The notes: a model not told the origin generated them from the letters alone. A stretch of DNA of 64,000 bases from Latrodectus hesperus (GCA_037975125.1 CM075862.1:10921444-10985443); one strand, 5' to 3'. Positions 14,101 through 60,783 are shown, counted from the stretch's first letter. Numbers and translations are program-made.

Positions 14101-17100
14101 ATACAGGAACAATTGAGGCTGTTCACCTTGATACCAATTTACGTGAGTCTCTTGGCCCAGGTGGGATTATGGCTGTATGATTGACCCTCTTGGTAGTAGC
14201 AGATTCTTGGGCAGGAGTAGTATCTCTTGGAGAGCAGGATATTTGTAAAGTGACTAGAAAGATCAACTGTCATTCCAGTCCATTAAACCACAATAAAATG
14301 CTTGCTTCCCTGAGAATTATAGACTCTATGCACTTCTGTTGTATGCAAGATAGTGGAGAAAATAATTATAGAGGCTTTTATTTTATCTTAATATCCAAGA
14401 CCTCCCAAAGAAGTAATAAGTATTTAGAAGAGGATAAAGCACTACAGATCAAATACTTTATTTAGGGCAAAAAGTTTGTGATGCTCATAGTAAAAAATCT
14501 ACACATCATACTGTAGCAACCTTCTTTGGCTTATCTAAGGTCTTTGACACTATCTGGGAGCAGCATTGTATTATTAAATTGTTTAATTTTTTTTTTGTAA
14601 TTGGTGATAGAGCTTTGCCTTAGTTAACTGATTTTTTTTTTTTTGACTAACAGGACATTTGGTGTAGAATTTAATAATTAATTGTCAAAAGCTTTTAAGT
14701 TTAGCCAGGGACTACCCCAGGCTTCTGTGCTTAGACCTATTCTCTTCACTTTTTCATAGGCGGTGTGGAAAAAATTGCTTCCATAAAGCATGAATTGAGA
14801 GTACGTTTACAGATGACATCTTCATCTAGAGTTCTGGGGCAATGTTTTGGTCTTGGAGGGAAACCTTCAAAATCTGCTGCTTTTTTCACTACTAATTGGA
14901 ACTGTAAGGTTGTGAACTTAGAATTTTTTTGAATGAACTTCCTCTATCCATGGACAAAAGCCCAAGTACTTGAAATTTATACTGGATCTGGAGATTTCCA
15001 CCTGTAAGCACACTAAGCATATGATGTTGAGTAGAAAGCGTCTAAACATTTTAATGCATATGTCTGTCTATGTCTGGGGTGCTGATGCTATTACCCTTCT
15101 TATCACTTATTTAACACTTTTTAGACCAATCTTGGAAGCTCAGCTTTGGTTCCAGCAATCAAACTTCTGCCTACCTCTAGGATTGGTTTAGTAATCAGAA
15201 ACTCAGGAAAAATATCCCATTTAGCTAGATGGTGGATCATTTAATATACAGAGCTGTAGAGCCACATTATTTGAAGTTATTTATTGATCTGAAGGGCAAT
15301 TTTCCTGCTTAGTCTTACTTATATCACCAAAACTTCTTACATCCCGGCATATCTGAAAGGAATTGCTCTTAAATGATTCATAATTCCTAAGGCAACTATT
15401 CTTATTTATAAAGATGGTAGATGGAATGAAGATTCTTGCTCTGGTTGTGAAATCTAAGATCCAGAAGCATCAAGTTGAGAAACTGTGAGGGCTGCTTTGT
15501 CTTTCACCATAAATTGATTGCCATGGAAGCCTCGATAGAGTACTTGCTCTTCTCACTTTAAGAGATATCTGGATTTTATGCTATAGCTAGAGTGTCATCC
15601 AATTTCTTTTAACTTGCCATGGTATAAGAAGCAGTGTCAATGTGGCTATTTTAAACCAACTTAAAAAGTCTTTCCATCTTTCTTGAGATATACTTGCAGA
15701 GGATCCCTTCACATGTGAATACTATAGTAATTGGACTGCAAACATTTTTGCTTAAACTTGTTAGGCTCTTTCCTTGTTTTCTTTGTCAAATGTTACTTTT
15801 CAGAATTGTATTTCTGCTTTATCACTCTGGGAATTTCCTCTTTCTCTCCTGTTTGACATAAGTATCAGGATAATTGCCTTGGTGGTTCCTTGTCCCTCTA
15901 GTGGAATAGACAAGAGCAAGCAGTCATTTCACATATCTTCTGTGGTCATTTGAAATCTATGACATCAAGAATAGAGTAAAGAATTTCCTTACATGTTCTA
16001 AGAATACTACATGTTAGGCTACACCTGACCATATCCTTGATTGCCTTAACTTAACTAAAGGGAATCTCTTTGGGAATCTGCATTATGTACTTGATATGCT
16101 CAGAGTTGCTGAGTTATGGACTTGGTTTAGTTTTGCTGACAAATTGGGACTGGTAACAACTAACTATATATGTCATAATTATTTTTTCATATTTTATACA
16201 TAAAATTTTATTACTTTTTGATTAAGTAAATGAAGTTACTTTTCACAGAATTGTTGTGGTTGAAAATATATATTTTTAAATTTATGAAGTTGTACTGCTT
16301 TTCTATTATATAAGGTTGTCAAGTCTCATTTATGATGGCAAACTGGTAGCTAAGATTAAATTTCTGGCCTTGGGTTAATCAATTTATAGGTTAGATACTT
16401 TACATTGGGCATAGATATTTAGTAGTTTAAAATGCACATTAAACTGCAGATCCTAGTTTAATTAACTCTCACGCAAAAATAAAAACAAGACTTGAAATGA
16501 GCAAATAAAGCCAAACCTTATGTATAAAACTGATACCTCTGTAAAAGTAATTCATAATCGGATCACTACTTCGTATTTTTAGTTGGCTAGCCAATCGTCT
16601 AAAAGCTTACATCAAATCATTATTCTAAAATAATTCTTTATGTATGATTTGTTTAAGCACTAACATTAATACTAGTATGGAAAATAACTAACTAGTCAAT
16701 ATTAGCATTTATTTATTTATTTACAATTTAAGGCTTAGGAAATATACATTAGTATACCTGACTACACATTTATAATATTAAATTCTAAAAGATATCTTTA
16801 AATTGACATGAAATATATTATGTATGTTAGGTTCGTATTAAATATAAAATTGACTTCTAGTTTAGCAAATAATATTTTAAATTGTTCTATTATAAAAGAA
16901 AATTAAACCTTTTTAAAAATTTTGTAAGTATTTTAAATTTGTTCTTTGATTTTATATTTCAAATGTGAGTAACTCATCAATGTCCTGTAATTATTTTTAA
17001 TACATAAAATTAATCTCTTGCTGCAAAAAAATTTAAATTGATAATTATTTATTGTATTATTTGAACCATTATTTAAAAATATGAAAGAAACAAGAGAAAA

Positions 17101-19398
17101 TCATAACTAAAATAATGCAAAATCAAAATAACAATATATTTATCATTAGGGAAACAGAGTGGTTTTAATTATAGAAAGGACAGTTAAACTAATCATCGTT
17201 ATTAAAAACACCATAACCTTCTTGTAAAATCAATTTAAAACCTTAAGCACAAGCAATTTTTAAAATATCTCATAGTAAATTTGTTTTTAAGTAAAAAATC
17301 ACAAATATAATATTTTTTGTCAAAACTGCTTAATCTTATACTATTATAAGTGTTACATAATTATCTTAGGTTAAAAATTATTTTTGCTTTCTTTTAGTAG
17401 CTAATATTCCATCCTAATGTTCCTCTATGTGACTATTTTCTTTAAAAAAATAAAAAGAATTTGTAAAACTGCATATGAAAATTTGAATGGTTTATTAATC
17501 TCATAGCTCTAAATGAATATGCTGTAGATTTTTTACGGGAAAAAATGCACAAAAGAATTATGCATGTATGTTTAAAAAGTGTAAATCTATTTATTATTTT
17601 ACATATTTCTACAGTTACTTATTTTATTTATGTTTCAGCATCTATATATCAAAACATATATTGGGTTGTTCGGAAAGTCATTACGTTTTTCATGAAAATG
17701 AAAAACGTACAGCAAATAAATATTGTATTGCATTGCACATTGTTCATTCTAGTCCAATAGCTTTTACCATCTTTCTGGTAGTAGCACAATTCCACAGTCA
17801 TAAAGTGGTTGGTTTTTACTAGCAAAAAGCTGATCCATATAGGAAAAACGAAATTACTTTCAGAACCACCCAATATATATCTATTTCTATTTTCTAATAG
17901 AAATATATATATATATGTTACAAGAATGTAAATTCAGTAATTTTATTGTATAATGAAAGTGCTAGTTTAATTACTGACATATATTTCTTTATAAATATGA
18001 GTTTTTTACAATCAATTTTTATTTTTTAACTTGTGCTTCGTTTGAGTCAGTTATTATTAAATTTGATTTCAGTTTGTTATTCATAATGGAGAAGTAAATC
18101 ATTATAACAAGGTTTATAGAGTCCATTTCCATTGATAATGATAATTTTAATCATTTGTCCCTTATAATTTAGTACAGCTATGTATTTAAATTCACTAAAG
18201 TTATAGAACATTTTTTCATCAATATTGTGAGGGATTTATAAACTTCTGATGGTTTGCAATTTTGGAAACTCAATAACAGAAAAAAAAGCAAAAAAAAGGA
18301 TACATTTCTCCATTATCATATAATTCATTAATATTATTATTTCAAATTCATAAAGTTTTGCCGATATGAATTCTTCATTTTACAATATAAATATTTTGAA
18401 TTGTTTTCCTTACTATATATTTGATTATAATGATTTTTTAATGATTATAATTGGCATAAATGAATAATAAAAATGACCAAAATGTCTTGTCATAAACAAA
18501 TGATAAAATTAAAATCAATTAAAAGTTTAGAAATTAAAATAGTTTATTGTTTTAATTTTTATCCTGAAGAGATTTTAAATATTCAAGGTACAATAATACA
18601 ATAAGCAACTATGCAAAGTTTTGCTTTATGCATAGGTAATCTTAAGTTTTCACATGTATATTAATAATCTTTATTAAAAGTTTGGATAAAATTCTCTCTT
18701 ATATCTGTAACTTTAAGATTATCTTGAAGCTATTGGCAACACTTTAAAACAAAATATTCAAATTTTATTTTCTGGTTGAAAATTGGTTTTTCAAAATTAG
18801 TTCTTTTTACATTAGTAATTAATAAATAATTGAACTGCTGTAGATTTTAATAATTAAATAAATTATAGTATCCTTCTCATTAAGTTTGGAACACATATTC
18901 TAATTTTTTTTCAATGAATTTGAATGTTAAAGTTCCAAGAAATACAATCTCCAATTATGTACAATTTCATCAGATGCAGAACTTTACATTTTTGATTTTT
19001 AAATAGAATATCATTATTCCAGAAATTTTTGATTGTGGTTTCACTTGTAGATAAACTTCTTAAATCTATAAAATTGAAGCGTATAATTGCCTTTATTGTG
19101 ACACATAAACAAGTAAAGTACTATTTCTGAAATCTTGTTGCACAACAACACTGTAACCCAAAAATATCACTGGTGTTAATCATGAAAATCTATTGTAAAA
19201 GGCAGAATAAGCACTTGTATGTAAAATGTATTTAGACTTAGTTGCTTACTAATTTGATATCAGAAAATAAAATGATATACATTACATTTATTTCTGAATT
19301 TTTCTCAATGATAATGAAATGTATTTTTCATTTATATTTCATGTGACTGAAATGAAAGATTATAGAAAAATTAATTAAATTTGATGATCTCTTCTCTA

Positions 19399-19485
<87 letters not shown>

Positions 19486-20150
19486 TATTCATATTCATAT
19501 ATTCTTTTCTCTCATCTCTCTCATTAAATCCTCTTCATCTTTATAATAATATATTTAAATCAGTACTTACACTTGATATGTGTTGTAATTTTTGCAGTAT
19601 AATTATTTTGCTTATTGTTTACTTAGTTTCTTGAAAATTTTTATATTCCTATGATATATATATTCTCTATAATATTTTGCCAAGTTGGCTGCCAAATGCT
19701 ATTCATTCTGGTCTTTGGTTCCACAGTTTGGGTTTGAATCCTAACTTTAAATTTGGATGTTTATATTGGTTGAAAATACACTTTAAACTCTAAACCCTGT
19801 TCTAATTAATATTTATATACAAAAGAATTATCATTAAGTTACAAACAAACCTTTATATTTTATTCAGTTCTTTTTGTTAAATTAAAAGTAAAATGATATA
19901 CTAATTTGAAAAAATTGTAACACTCAAAATTACATAACTTTTCAATTGCTCTTTATTTCCATTAATTAATATTTTTAATCATTTATTTATATAAATAATT
20001 TTTCTTTTATTAGCTCAGAAGAGAGTTGCAAGATTAGATAAAGTTATGTTTGATATTCAGAGGCATCGAAGACTTGATAAGATGGAGTTACAAAACAACT
20101 CCTCAAGTCCTGTTTCTAAGCAGATGGGATCAACTGAGCAAAAAACATAG
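8127..20150 (+). CDS. PAGR1: PAXIP1-associated glutamate-rich protein 1 (PAGR1/PA1), 3 coding exons, 159 aa
   Basis: PAGR1 binds PTIP and is a subunit of the MLL3/MLL4 (KMT2C/D) H3K4 methyltransferase complexes in the nucleus; this role comes from the family. Coding exons are 8127-8380, 13380-13468 and 20014-20150. The donors read GTAAGT and GTAAAT, the acceptors end in AG, and phases match (split codons Q85 and A115). Residues 10-20 (DWVINCSDDEL) and 30-60 (WEPAPEEI, YEEIEAKGVLE, CPGRR) form the conserved N-terminal block. Residues 88-96 (EPNEFDFDDE) form the signature acidic motif. The third exon begins AQKRVARLDKV, which closely matches the vertebrate C-terminal helix (AQKREARLDKV), followed by a basic stretch. 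The protein is shorter than the human one (about 250 aa), mainly through loss of the Glu-rich N-terminal extension. Introns of 5.0 and 6.5 kb carry transposon relics. The start is the first ATG after a plausible acceptor, so an upstream non-coding exon is likely. Confidence 0.93.
8381..10326 (+). other. PAGR1 intron 1, proximal part, no recognised element
   Basis: AT-rich intronic sequence with A-rich runs. No coding frame, transposon domain or RNA gene was recognised before the LINE derivative that starts at 10338. Confidence 0.5.
10338..11980 (-). mobile_element. Internally deleted LINE, copy 1, with 11-bp target-site duplication
   Basis: A 1.64-kb non-LTR retrotransposon copy on the minus strand, bounded by the direct repeat ACACAATACTT at 10327-10337 and 11981-11991. 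Its 3' end is a short (GAA)n tail (TTC repeats at 10338-10345). The 5' half encodes an ORF1-like protein rich in Lys, Ser and Thr (frame 11792-11067). The 3' half (frame 10972-10424) encodes the end of an RNase H domain (EGNERADELAKQG) and the terminal CCHC finger (CRKC...H...C). The reverse transcriptase and endonuclease that should lie between are missing. Two related copies with larger deletions lie at 29852-30619 and 43401-44243. Confidence 0.9.
12541..13091. mobile_element. Non-autonomous DNA transposon, pogo/Tigger-like ends
   Basis: The left end CAGTAATCCCC at 12541 is matched by an inverted GGGGATTACTG ending at 13091, giving a 551-bp element with short imperfect terminal inverted repeats. 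The right end is followed by TA, the target duplicated by Tc1/mariner/pogo elements; the left TA is not clean. There is no transposase frame. It lies about 290 bp before PAGR1 exon 2. Confidence 0.55.
14350..16170 (+). pseudogene. Decayed LINE: reverse transcriptase, RNase H, terminal finger region
   Basis: Scattered frames match the pol protein of an arthropod non-LTR retrotransposon. RT motif A (FGLSKVFDTIW) is near 14527, motif B (SQGLPQASVLRPILF) near 14705 and the catalytic Asp pair (TDDIF) near 14805. An RNase H start-like motif (YKDGR) is near 15412. C-terminal text resembling HLKS...PDHIL.C is near 15945-16050. Stops and frameshifts interrupt every domain. This is an old copy inside PAGR1 intron 2. 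Confidence 0.65.
16334..16482 (+). mobile_element. Highly diverged tRNA-derived SINE, family A
   Basis: Collinear with the better copies at 39729-39909 and 57245-57422 over the tRNA-like head and most of the body. Examples are the gggcat-gat-tttag-ag block and ctgcagatcctagtttaattaactctcacgcaaaaa in short matching runs. It is heavily mutated, so it is an old insertion in PAGR1 intron 2. Confidence 0.5.
17661..17873. mobile_element. Mariner-type MITE, 213 bp, TA target site
   Basis: Terminal inverted repeats of about 33 bp, TTGGGTTGTTCGGAAAGT at the left and TTGGGTGGTTCTGAAAGT reading inward from the right, are flanked by TA on both sides. These ends are typical of mariner elements. The interior has no complete transposase and is a deletion derivative. 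It lies in PAGR1 intron 2. Confidence 0.8.
19403..19500. repeat. (AT)n microsatellite with a short (ATTCAT)n end
   Basis: About 80 bases of pure AT dinucleotide followed by three copies of ATTCAT. It lies about 500 bp upstream of PAGR1 exon 3. Confidence 0.97.
19686..19808 (+). mobile_element. Diverged tRNA-derived SINE, family A
   Basis: Starts TTGGCTGCCAAATG and keeps the B-box-like GGGTTTGAATCCTA and the downstream TTTGGATGTTTATATTGGTT block. These align without large gaps to the intact family A copy at 57245-57422. It is truncated at the 3' end. Confidence 0.65.
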
Positions 20151-20377
20151 GGATGATTGACAATGTGTATTTCATCTGTAAATTTATTCATTTAAATTTT
20201 GTAAAAATGTCATTGATTAGTTTATTTTATAAAAATAATTTTTATTTTTAAACTAAGATATTTGATTGACAAAACTTAAAATTTTATTTTCCATTTATTC
20301 AAACATAAAACAAAGATTCGTTTTAATTTCTCATCCACTTGTGTTATTTGATGTATTTATTTATTGTAAATGCAAAT

Positions 20378-20600
20378 AATAAACAAAATGAATATATTTT
20401 CTTCAGTCAAAATTAGGCGTTAAAAATATTTTCTTACCAATTTATTAAAGCTTGTTGCATAAAAAGTGATTGTTGGAAGCTTAATATGTAAAAAATTATA
20501 TTCTTTATACTTAAATACCTGTCATTTTAAGTCTTTGTATTGCATTTGACCTCATGTTTATAAATATTTATTACTAATAAAATATTTTCATTACATTATT
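20378..20600 (+). promoter_or_regulatory. PAGR1 polyadenylation signals
   Basis: AATAAA occurs at 20378-20383 and again at 20576-20581. The second is followed by T- and GT-rich sequence beginning about 25 bases downstream, which is the usual arrangement at a cleavage site. Both follow the stop codon at 20150 with no other gene in between. Confidence 0.5.
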
Positions 20601-20879
20601 ACATGGATTTTTATGTTAGATTTGTATTTGCTGTCTTTATAGTAGACATTCTTTTTAACTCTCAAGTTTTTACGAACTAGTGGTTAGTTTTTCAGACTAG
20701 CCACTAGTACACCATAAACACAGTGATATCTGACAGCATGACATGACAACACAGACACACTAATAATTTTACGAACTAAAATTTTGAAAAAAAATGTTCG
20801 AACTTTCTTTTTGACTAACTTTTTAAATTTATTTTTATCATCTGATGTTTTTTAATACATATAATATGCTGGAGAACTT

Positions 20880-21590
20880 AATTTATTATTGACCAGCTAA
20901 GTGTGACATGTGTTATCATTCCAGGCATAGTGGAAACAGAGATTTGATGGGAAAGAACTGTAGTGTTGAATTCAACTTTTTTCTCTTACATAAGAAAACA
21001 AAAGGGGAAAAACTCTGCTCTCCTCTCCATAAGTGAAAATATAGAAACGGGGGGAATTCTTTAAATGTTAGATCTTTGTACTGTAGTTTGCTTCTGAATA
21101 GTTCAATTTCTGAAGTTTCCTTTGTTGAGAGGGTCATTACCTCAATTCTGTTATGGATTTATCGCAGTTGAAAAAAATAAACGTGCTTATCAATCGAAGT
21201 AAAAAAGATAGTTCCAAAAGAAGTAAACAAAAAAATATTAAGTAAGACAGTGCCAAAAAAATATAGAATTTCAACGAACAGCCTTTCGACAATTTTAAAA
21301 ACTTGTTAATAAATCTTGGAAAAAGGAAACAGTGCCAACAAAAATACTCATTCTGGATAATATTACAGCGTTGCAAACCGGCCAAAACTGTAAAAAAAAA
21401 TTTATAGCTTTACTGAAAAAAAATAAGATGAACAATCTTGTTGATGGTAATGACAATAAAGAGAAATGCTATGAAGCTGAACATGTAAGATTTCAAAGCA
21501 TCAGACGGTTAGCTCCAAACATTAAAACAAGACAAGGGTTTGAGCTTTATAAAATTGTGTCGTAAAAGTAAAACTGTGAATAAAATTTTT
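20880..21590 (+). pseudogene. Decayed pogo/Tigger transposon 5' region with CENP-B-like HTH remnant
   Basis: This stretch is collinear with 58240-59105. Both share GATTTGATGGG(A)AAGAA, the AAAAGGGGAAAAA block, and a remnant of a CENP-B-type DNA-binding domain (AKK.YRI...LST.). At the other copy the latter reads KIAKKYGITKNTLSTI. The frames here are broken. A 77-codon open stretch at 21332-21565 is part of the same relic and was not recognised as a separate gene. Confidence 0.5.
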
Positions 21591-24500
21591 GTAGTTGAAT
21601 TGAAAAAAATGCATTGAATACAGTTTTCCGAGTATTAGTTTTTTCACCCGAAAGAATACTTAGCTTTAAAGGTGATAAAAGTAATAGTGGTAAATAAGCG
21701 AAGCAAAGAATTAGAGTTGCTTTCAGTCAACATGAATGAAATAAAGAAATTGCTCTGCTTTTCATAAGAAAATATTTTATGCCTAGATCAGTGACACCGA
21801 ACCTGACCCGAATGTGCTGACTCACCTAAGCTTTTTAAATGACACACGATTGTTAAGCAACTTTTTGTTTATTTAGATTTTCTAATTTGTGTGGATAATT
21901 TACATTCTATTTGTATTTTTTTCAAGCATTGTATAGACTCAAAAGCAATTTAAATGCTCTCTATAACCTTCAGTTTGATCATACAGTTCTAAAATTTCAC
22001 AAATGACGATAAATGCGTTTGTAGTGTTTGAAATAAAGCAAAAGTATTTGCACAAAATATTAAATAAAATGTATAATTAGATTTATTCATTATCTTTAGC
22101 AAAATATTTCACATTTGCTAATTCAAATTCATTGTATTATCATCAACAAATTTTATGTGCGAAGCATGGTTTAAAAACCTTTTCCAGTGTTATGTTATGT
22201 GCAATAAAAATAAACTTTATAAACGCAAAACGACAGTTAATAAACGACAATTTGCACAATTCTTAAAGGAAATTGAATGCCAATATTCATAAACTTTGAC
22301 ATACTACAACGTGCGATGGCTTAGTTTCGGTCAAATCCTTAATCGCTTTGTAACATCATTCGAATAAATTAAGGCCTTTTTAATCGAAAAATACAATAGT
22401 TTCGCTGAATTATCTAATATATATTGGATAAATGTTTTTATGCGACATCAATCACCATTTTAATAAACTGGATAAAAAAAAACTTCAAAGGCATCAACTG
22501 TCTTAATGATGTTAAAAACTATTAAAATGTTTATGACGAAACTTGACATCTTTACTAAGGATTTGGAAAGAAATATCATGAAATATTTTCTTAAATTACA
22601 AAAAAAAAAAAAAAAAAAAAATTTCAAAGCACAATTTTTGCAAACTGTTGACATTAAAAAACTGCGATTAAAATATATTAAATGATTGTGCAGGAAAACG
22701 AGCTTCTCTCTGGGAACAAATTCAATGAATTTAAAAGTTTGGAAAATACATTTCACTTTATTTTATATCTATGCAAAACAGAATTTGAAGCAATTGGGTT
22801 AATCGAATTTATGTTGGTTAGGTATCCATTATTTAGGAATGGAATTAACTGGATTTCGAAGCAGCACAGGCAGTACTCGACGTTAGCCTAATTGGGGCCG
22901 AGGAAAAAACTTTTTGGGGGGCCCCTCTGCTTCACAACCATGTTTTGCGGAGGTGGTTTTCTAAGAAAATGCTGTTTACCTTTTTAATTTGAGAGAGTGT
23001 TCTCAGAGAGACAGCACATTGGAAGTGTTCTTGTGACAGCGTCCTCCAATATTTGTATAATCTTTACTAATTTATAGGTTATAAAATATTTATATATTAA
23101 TAATTTATTCTCTTCAATTATTTGAATTAATTTAAATTGTCATCAAAATTGCCTTGTCCCCACTCTATACGCTACATCCTCCATTTATTTCATTGTAGCT
23201 TTAATACAGTATAAATAAGAGACTGGTCAAAATAAATTAATCTCAATAATAATGAAACTAAGCATGCAGTGCCACGGGAGAGAGAAATAACAACAGTTAA
23301 GATGCCGGCTGCAGTCGTCACTGTGCGTTGTTATTCAATATTTGGGGAGGGATCTTGATAGATTTTTTAAGTATTGCAAAGGAAATGAATTAGCAAAAGA
23401 AAAGTTGTGACATTTTTTGTGTGCGAATTTTGAGAAAAAATACAACTTATAATTAATTCAATTTGGTTCGACTTTCCATTTAGATTGATTCGATTAGGAG
23501 ATCCCCTCTGATGCGGGGGCCCTGCAATATTTTCAGGCTCCAGTAGTGTTGAAGATAAAATTTGAAGACTTAATTTTTGAAGTAGAAGGAAAACTGTGTG
23601 AAAGTAGTGCGGATAATATTGATCTCACAGTAAAAATTGAAAATATTACATTAAATGCATGGGATTCTGTACCAAATAATTTTATATAAATGAAAAAACT
23701 AGTTAATGCACTTTTAACCATATTTGGGACCAGTAGACTTGGCAGGGAATTAACTGTGAAATGCATTAAACTAATGTACGAAATATGAACCTTAAAAAAA
23801 TCTATTGGAAAATAAGCAGCTACAAGTTTTCTAATTAAACATCTTATAATGTAATTTTCATTACTCCTTGTTTATTTAAGCACTTATTGCCATTTGCACA
23901 AACATTTAAAAACTTTTAACCCCATTAAAAATTTTCAAATCGTCATCCATTTTTACCCGTTGAGCCAACTGAATTTTAAAGATGTTTAGTTTTAAAAATA
24001 CTCAGTTAAAATTTTTTTTAATTAATTTTGATGCAAATGGGCATTAGTGACACATGAGCTAGTACTAAAAAAATAAGAACAATATTTCACCAACGTCCCA
24101 AAAATGTTCGCCATTGCTCGCCTTGATGTAATAGATGTTTCAAAATGTTCAAAAACTGTTAGCTGTATATCACACTAACAGACAAAAGCTTTATAAAACT
24201 TGAAAATTAGCTAAAAGACTTGGAGATTTTTTAATTTTTTTCGAAGGATCGTAAGTTCATCTAAATAATGATAAATGCACTGCTTTTTCACGTTGATGCT
24301 CTGTATCTTGAATCAATTCTCTTGCCTAATCTAACTCTTTACGGCCAAAGAAGCAGGGCCTAATCAACAGCTTCAAATATCTTAAGGTACTTTGCAAAGA
24401 GTCATCATGGGGTTGGTGTTGAAGCGGCCAGGGGAAATTTACCTTCTAAGAGAAACATATTTGTCAATCAATACTTGAAATGATGTTGAAGAAAAGACAA

Positions 24501-27500
24501 TATCGAGAGCGCTTCAATTTACAGATTTTATCAAAGAAATCCGAGGTAATTTACATGGGGACTCATGCATGGATTCTGAGAAAAAATCCTTTTTCTGTCC
24601 AAAATTTCTCTCGAGGATTTTTTGAATATAGACTCTCTGTAATATGTACGAAAGAAGTATCAGATGTGAACGAGTATGTTAAGATATCCGCTTACTTAGA
24701 AAGTGGACTTTTAACTACATGCGTAAATTTTTTATTAGTAAATTTTCTACTCCGAACTTCCCAGTTTCCAAAACAATTTTCAAACAATAGAAATTAGGGT
24801 GCATAAATTTTAAAATACAATGCGTGGCTAAACTGTACATTACGGTTACAGCTAGTCAAGCGCAAAAAATGGCCAAATGTGACAAAATTGTCGCCATTAC
24901 AAATGAAACTATCACTTTAAAGGCGATTTTTTCAAAACTTAGTTTTTCTAGAAATCTCCTCCCTATTCCCCATTAAACACGATATCGCAAGTAATAATGA
25001 AGATAATTTGTATGAAACTTGCCTTATATGTTTTAAGTGTTATCTATGAAATAAAACAAAATTTTGAATACGTATAAAGAACTTTTTTTTAATTTGCAGA
25101 AATTTTTAAAAGTATAATAAAATTCCGTAAAATTACATAATGCTATATATTTTTAACCATGTTTTCTTTATCGCTCAATATTTTTCTTAGATTTTCTTCT
25201 TTTCAATAAACATTGTCTTATAAACTTTATGCTTAAATTAAATTAAAATTAATTGCATTACAATTTTTTGTGGAGTGTTAACCGTTTTGTTAAAGATGTG
25301 CTATGTGTAATTAAAGTTTTGTATAATTTTATGTATTTACATCATAATTTATATAAAAACAAGATAAAATTGAAATTAATTTTTAAGAAAAAAAGTTGGC
25401 TCGAATGTAGGCGGATCCCTTTATACAATTCAATATTATTTGCGATATCAAAGTTTGAAAAGCACAAATATCATAATTATTCGAAAATTACAAAGATTTG
25501 AAGAGAAAACTAATCTGAATTTTATTTTGCCTGAAAAAAATGAAGTCTTCTTTTATTCAAATGATTATTTTATATCACGATTCCCTATAACTATAGCATA
25601 AATTATTTGTAGGCAGTAAAATATAAGGAAAAAAAATTATCAAATTTTGAGTTTGATACTGTTAAAGTATGTAGTTGTGCAAAGAATACTAATTTATCTT
25701 CACAAAAAATTACAATATTTAAAAAAAATCATTATAGTACAAATTAGTTATAGTCCATAATTTCAACCTTTTAATGATTTGTGAAGAAAATCAATATACT
25801 TTTTTAACAAGATCACGAAAAAGCATATTTAGCAGAAAAAGCATTTAAACGTGAATGAAGGAAGGTTTTTTTCTCATTTAATATCGCTTATTTTACAAAT
25901 AGTATCATTGAATTTTTGAATTTACATTTGTTTGCTTGAAAAGATGGCTCTTGCGTGATTCCAGATGAATATTTTTCATTATTATTATTTAAAAGAACAC
26001 GCATTTTAAGTGGTTTCGAAATGTTAATGAGTGAATTTGTTCTATTATACATAAAATGTTTATAAATGGGACTAGAATAGAAATAGCACTTGGTTTCTTT
26101 TTTTCGTCATAGCATTTAATTATAGTTTAATAGTTATTTTTGAGTGTTCCACAAAGCATACGTAAACTAAAGAATAATAAATAATAAATTCTTATTTTGT
26201 TGCTTCATTGTAAAGAATGAAAAGAACTACGAAAGCGGGAAATGTAAACTAATTATGTTCACATAAAGCAAAAAATTGGAAAATTTATAATACTTTCAAA
26301 TGATAATCATTATTTTCTTATTATGGTTATGAATAATATTTATAAAGAAAATGAGAAAGCGTATCTTTATTGTCTTTTAAATTGTTCATTTTGGTTGTTC
26401 CATAAAGCAACGCAAAATAAGGTAAGCAGTTCTTATTTATTCTTTCATTTTAATGAATGAAACGAACTCTGAACTTGAGAAATGTAAAATGATTATTTTC
26501 GTATGAAAAAGGAATTTTGAACAATGACAACAATTTGAAATGATAGTCTTAATTTTTTTACTATGATGATAGTGAATGATAGTTATTTCGTTCTGGTTAT
26601 GCAAATCTTTTTTTTGGCTGCAAGTTTGTACATTTTCCTGTTTCACGGTTAAAAAATTTATTGAAGTATAATTTTATTCTTCATTCATTTCATAGAAGTT
26701 AATGCATAAATTTATAATTAACCTTGCACAATATTTAGATAAGATAATCAATTTTAAAATGAGAAGGTATCGTTAGATAAAAACAAATTTTGAAGAATTT
26801 TGTTCGAATATTAATTTATTTAAGATCATAGAATGTTGCATAAATATGTTAAAAAGTTTCAAACTTGTTTTCTCAAAAAATTATTACTTAAATCAATAAT
26901 TACTGTTCTTATTTATGTGACTTTAGTTTGTAATCAAATTTATTTAATTAAAACTAAATTTTTCATGAAACATGTGGGCATTATTATAAAATTCTGATTA
27001 TTTCAAATAATAATTTATAAATTGATTCCTATAATGTTTATATTCTTACACATCAATTTATTAATTTCCAATTTCTAGTTTAATATGAATTACTGAGTAG
27101 TAGGTAAAAATGTACAAAAACGTATATTTCATGTACTCATACAGCATATTTCTTTGACATTAAAAATTATACCTTGCAAAGAAAAATAAAAAATATACTA
27201 AAATGATAAATGAAGCTAAAAATTTGATCGAAAAGAAAATATGACATGTCATTTTATTGATTTCCAAAATTCAATATTACAAGAAATCCAATAGTAGGGT
27301 ATAAACTATGTAATCTAACAGAAGAAAAAATCATTAAATGAGTTGACAATTTGTTATCAATTACGAAAGACATTTTCATATAAAAAATTAAAGTGTTAAC
27401 AAATATAAACGAAATAAATAGAACTCATGAAGCTAAATTATTATCTCCTGAAAATAAGTAGTTTAACTGTCATTTTCAATCCCTATCGTTAAATTGATTA

Positions 27501-27878
27501 TTTTATTAAAAGAAATTCTTTCCTTTGCATAATAAAATAAATTGTAAATATTTTGCTCTTTTCAGTTTCAAGCTGATAAAAGTACAAGCAGCACGAAATA
27601 AATTTTATGCAAAAGAGGAATTTGTAACAATATAATTACTTTTTCACATAACATAATTTTCCTCAAATTTCAATATTTATACTGCTCTTCAGCGAAAAAT
27701 TAAGATGGATGTGAAATTGAATTCGCCTAATAAAGACAAAGAAATATTTTTTTGTTATTTCTTATTTGCATATAAATTGTATTTTCTTACTGCTTATTTC
27801 TACAAGTCTGAAATTTTAGGATAACAAGCATTTTAAGATAGGATTTCGGATAATAAGAATTGAAATCTTTAGTTTCAG
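21591..27878. other. Intergenic region between PAGR1 and the receptor gene, mostly unrecognised
   Basis: AT-rich sequence with short frames only. The longest is a 105-codon frame at 24480-24797 with no recognisable domain. GC-rich blocks at 22890-22935 and 23500-23540 look like transposon ends. A 21-bp A run sits at 22600-22620. No conserved gene was recognised. Confidence 0.4.
22887..23540. mobile_element. Possible unclassified DNA transposon with GC-rich ends
   Basis: GC-rich blocks (GGGGGGCCCCTCTGC near 22915; GCGGGGGCCCTGCA near 23513) bound an AT-rich interior. Similar blocks bound 41955-42160 (GGCAGCCCCTCAGC and GGGGGCCCCACTAATG). Two loci with the same pair of motifs suggest one repeat family. 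No protein was recognised. Confidence 0.3.
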
Positions 27879-27886
27879 CTGAAGCA

Positions 27887-60783
<32,897 letters not shown>

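Noticed and set aside
24480..24797. 105-codon plus-strand frame
   Set aside because: No recognisable domain, no splice or promoter context, and a length that can occur by chance in this amount of sequence.
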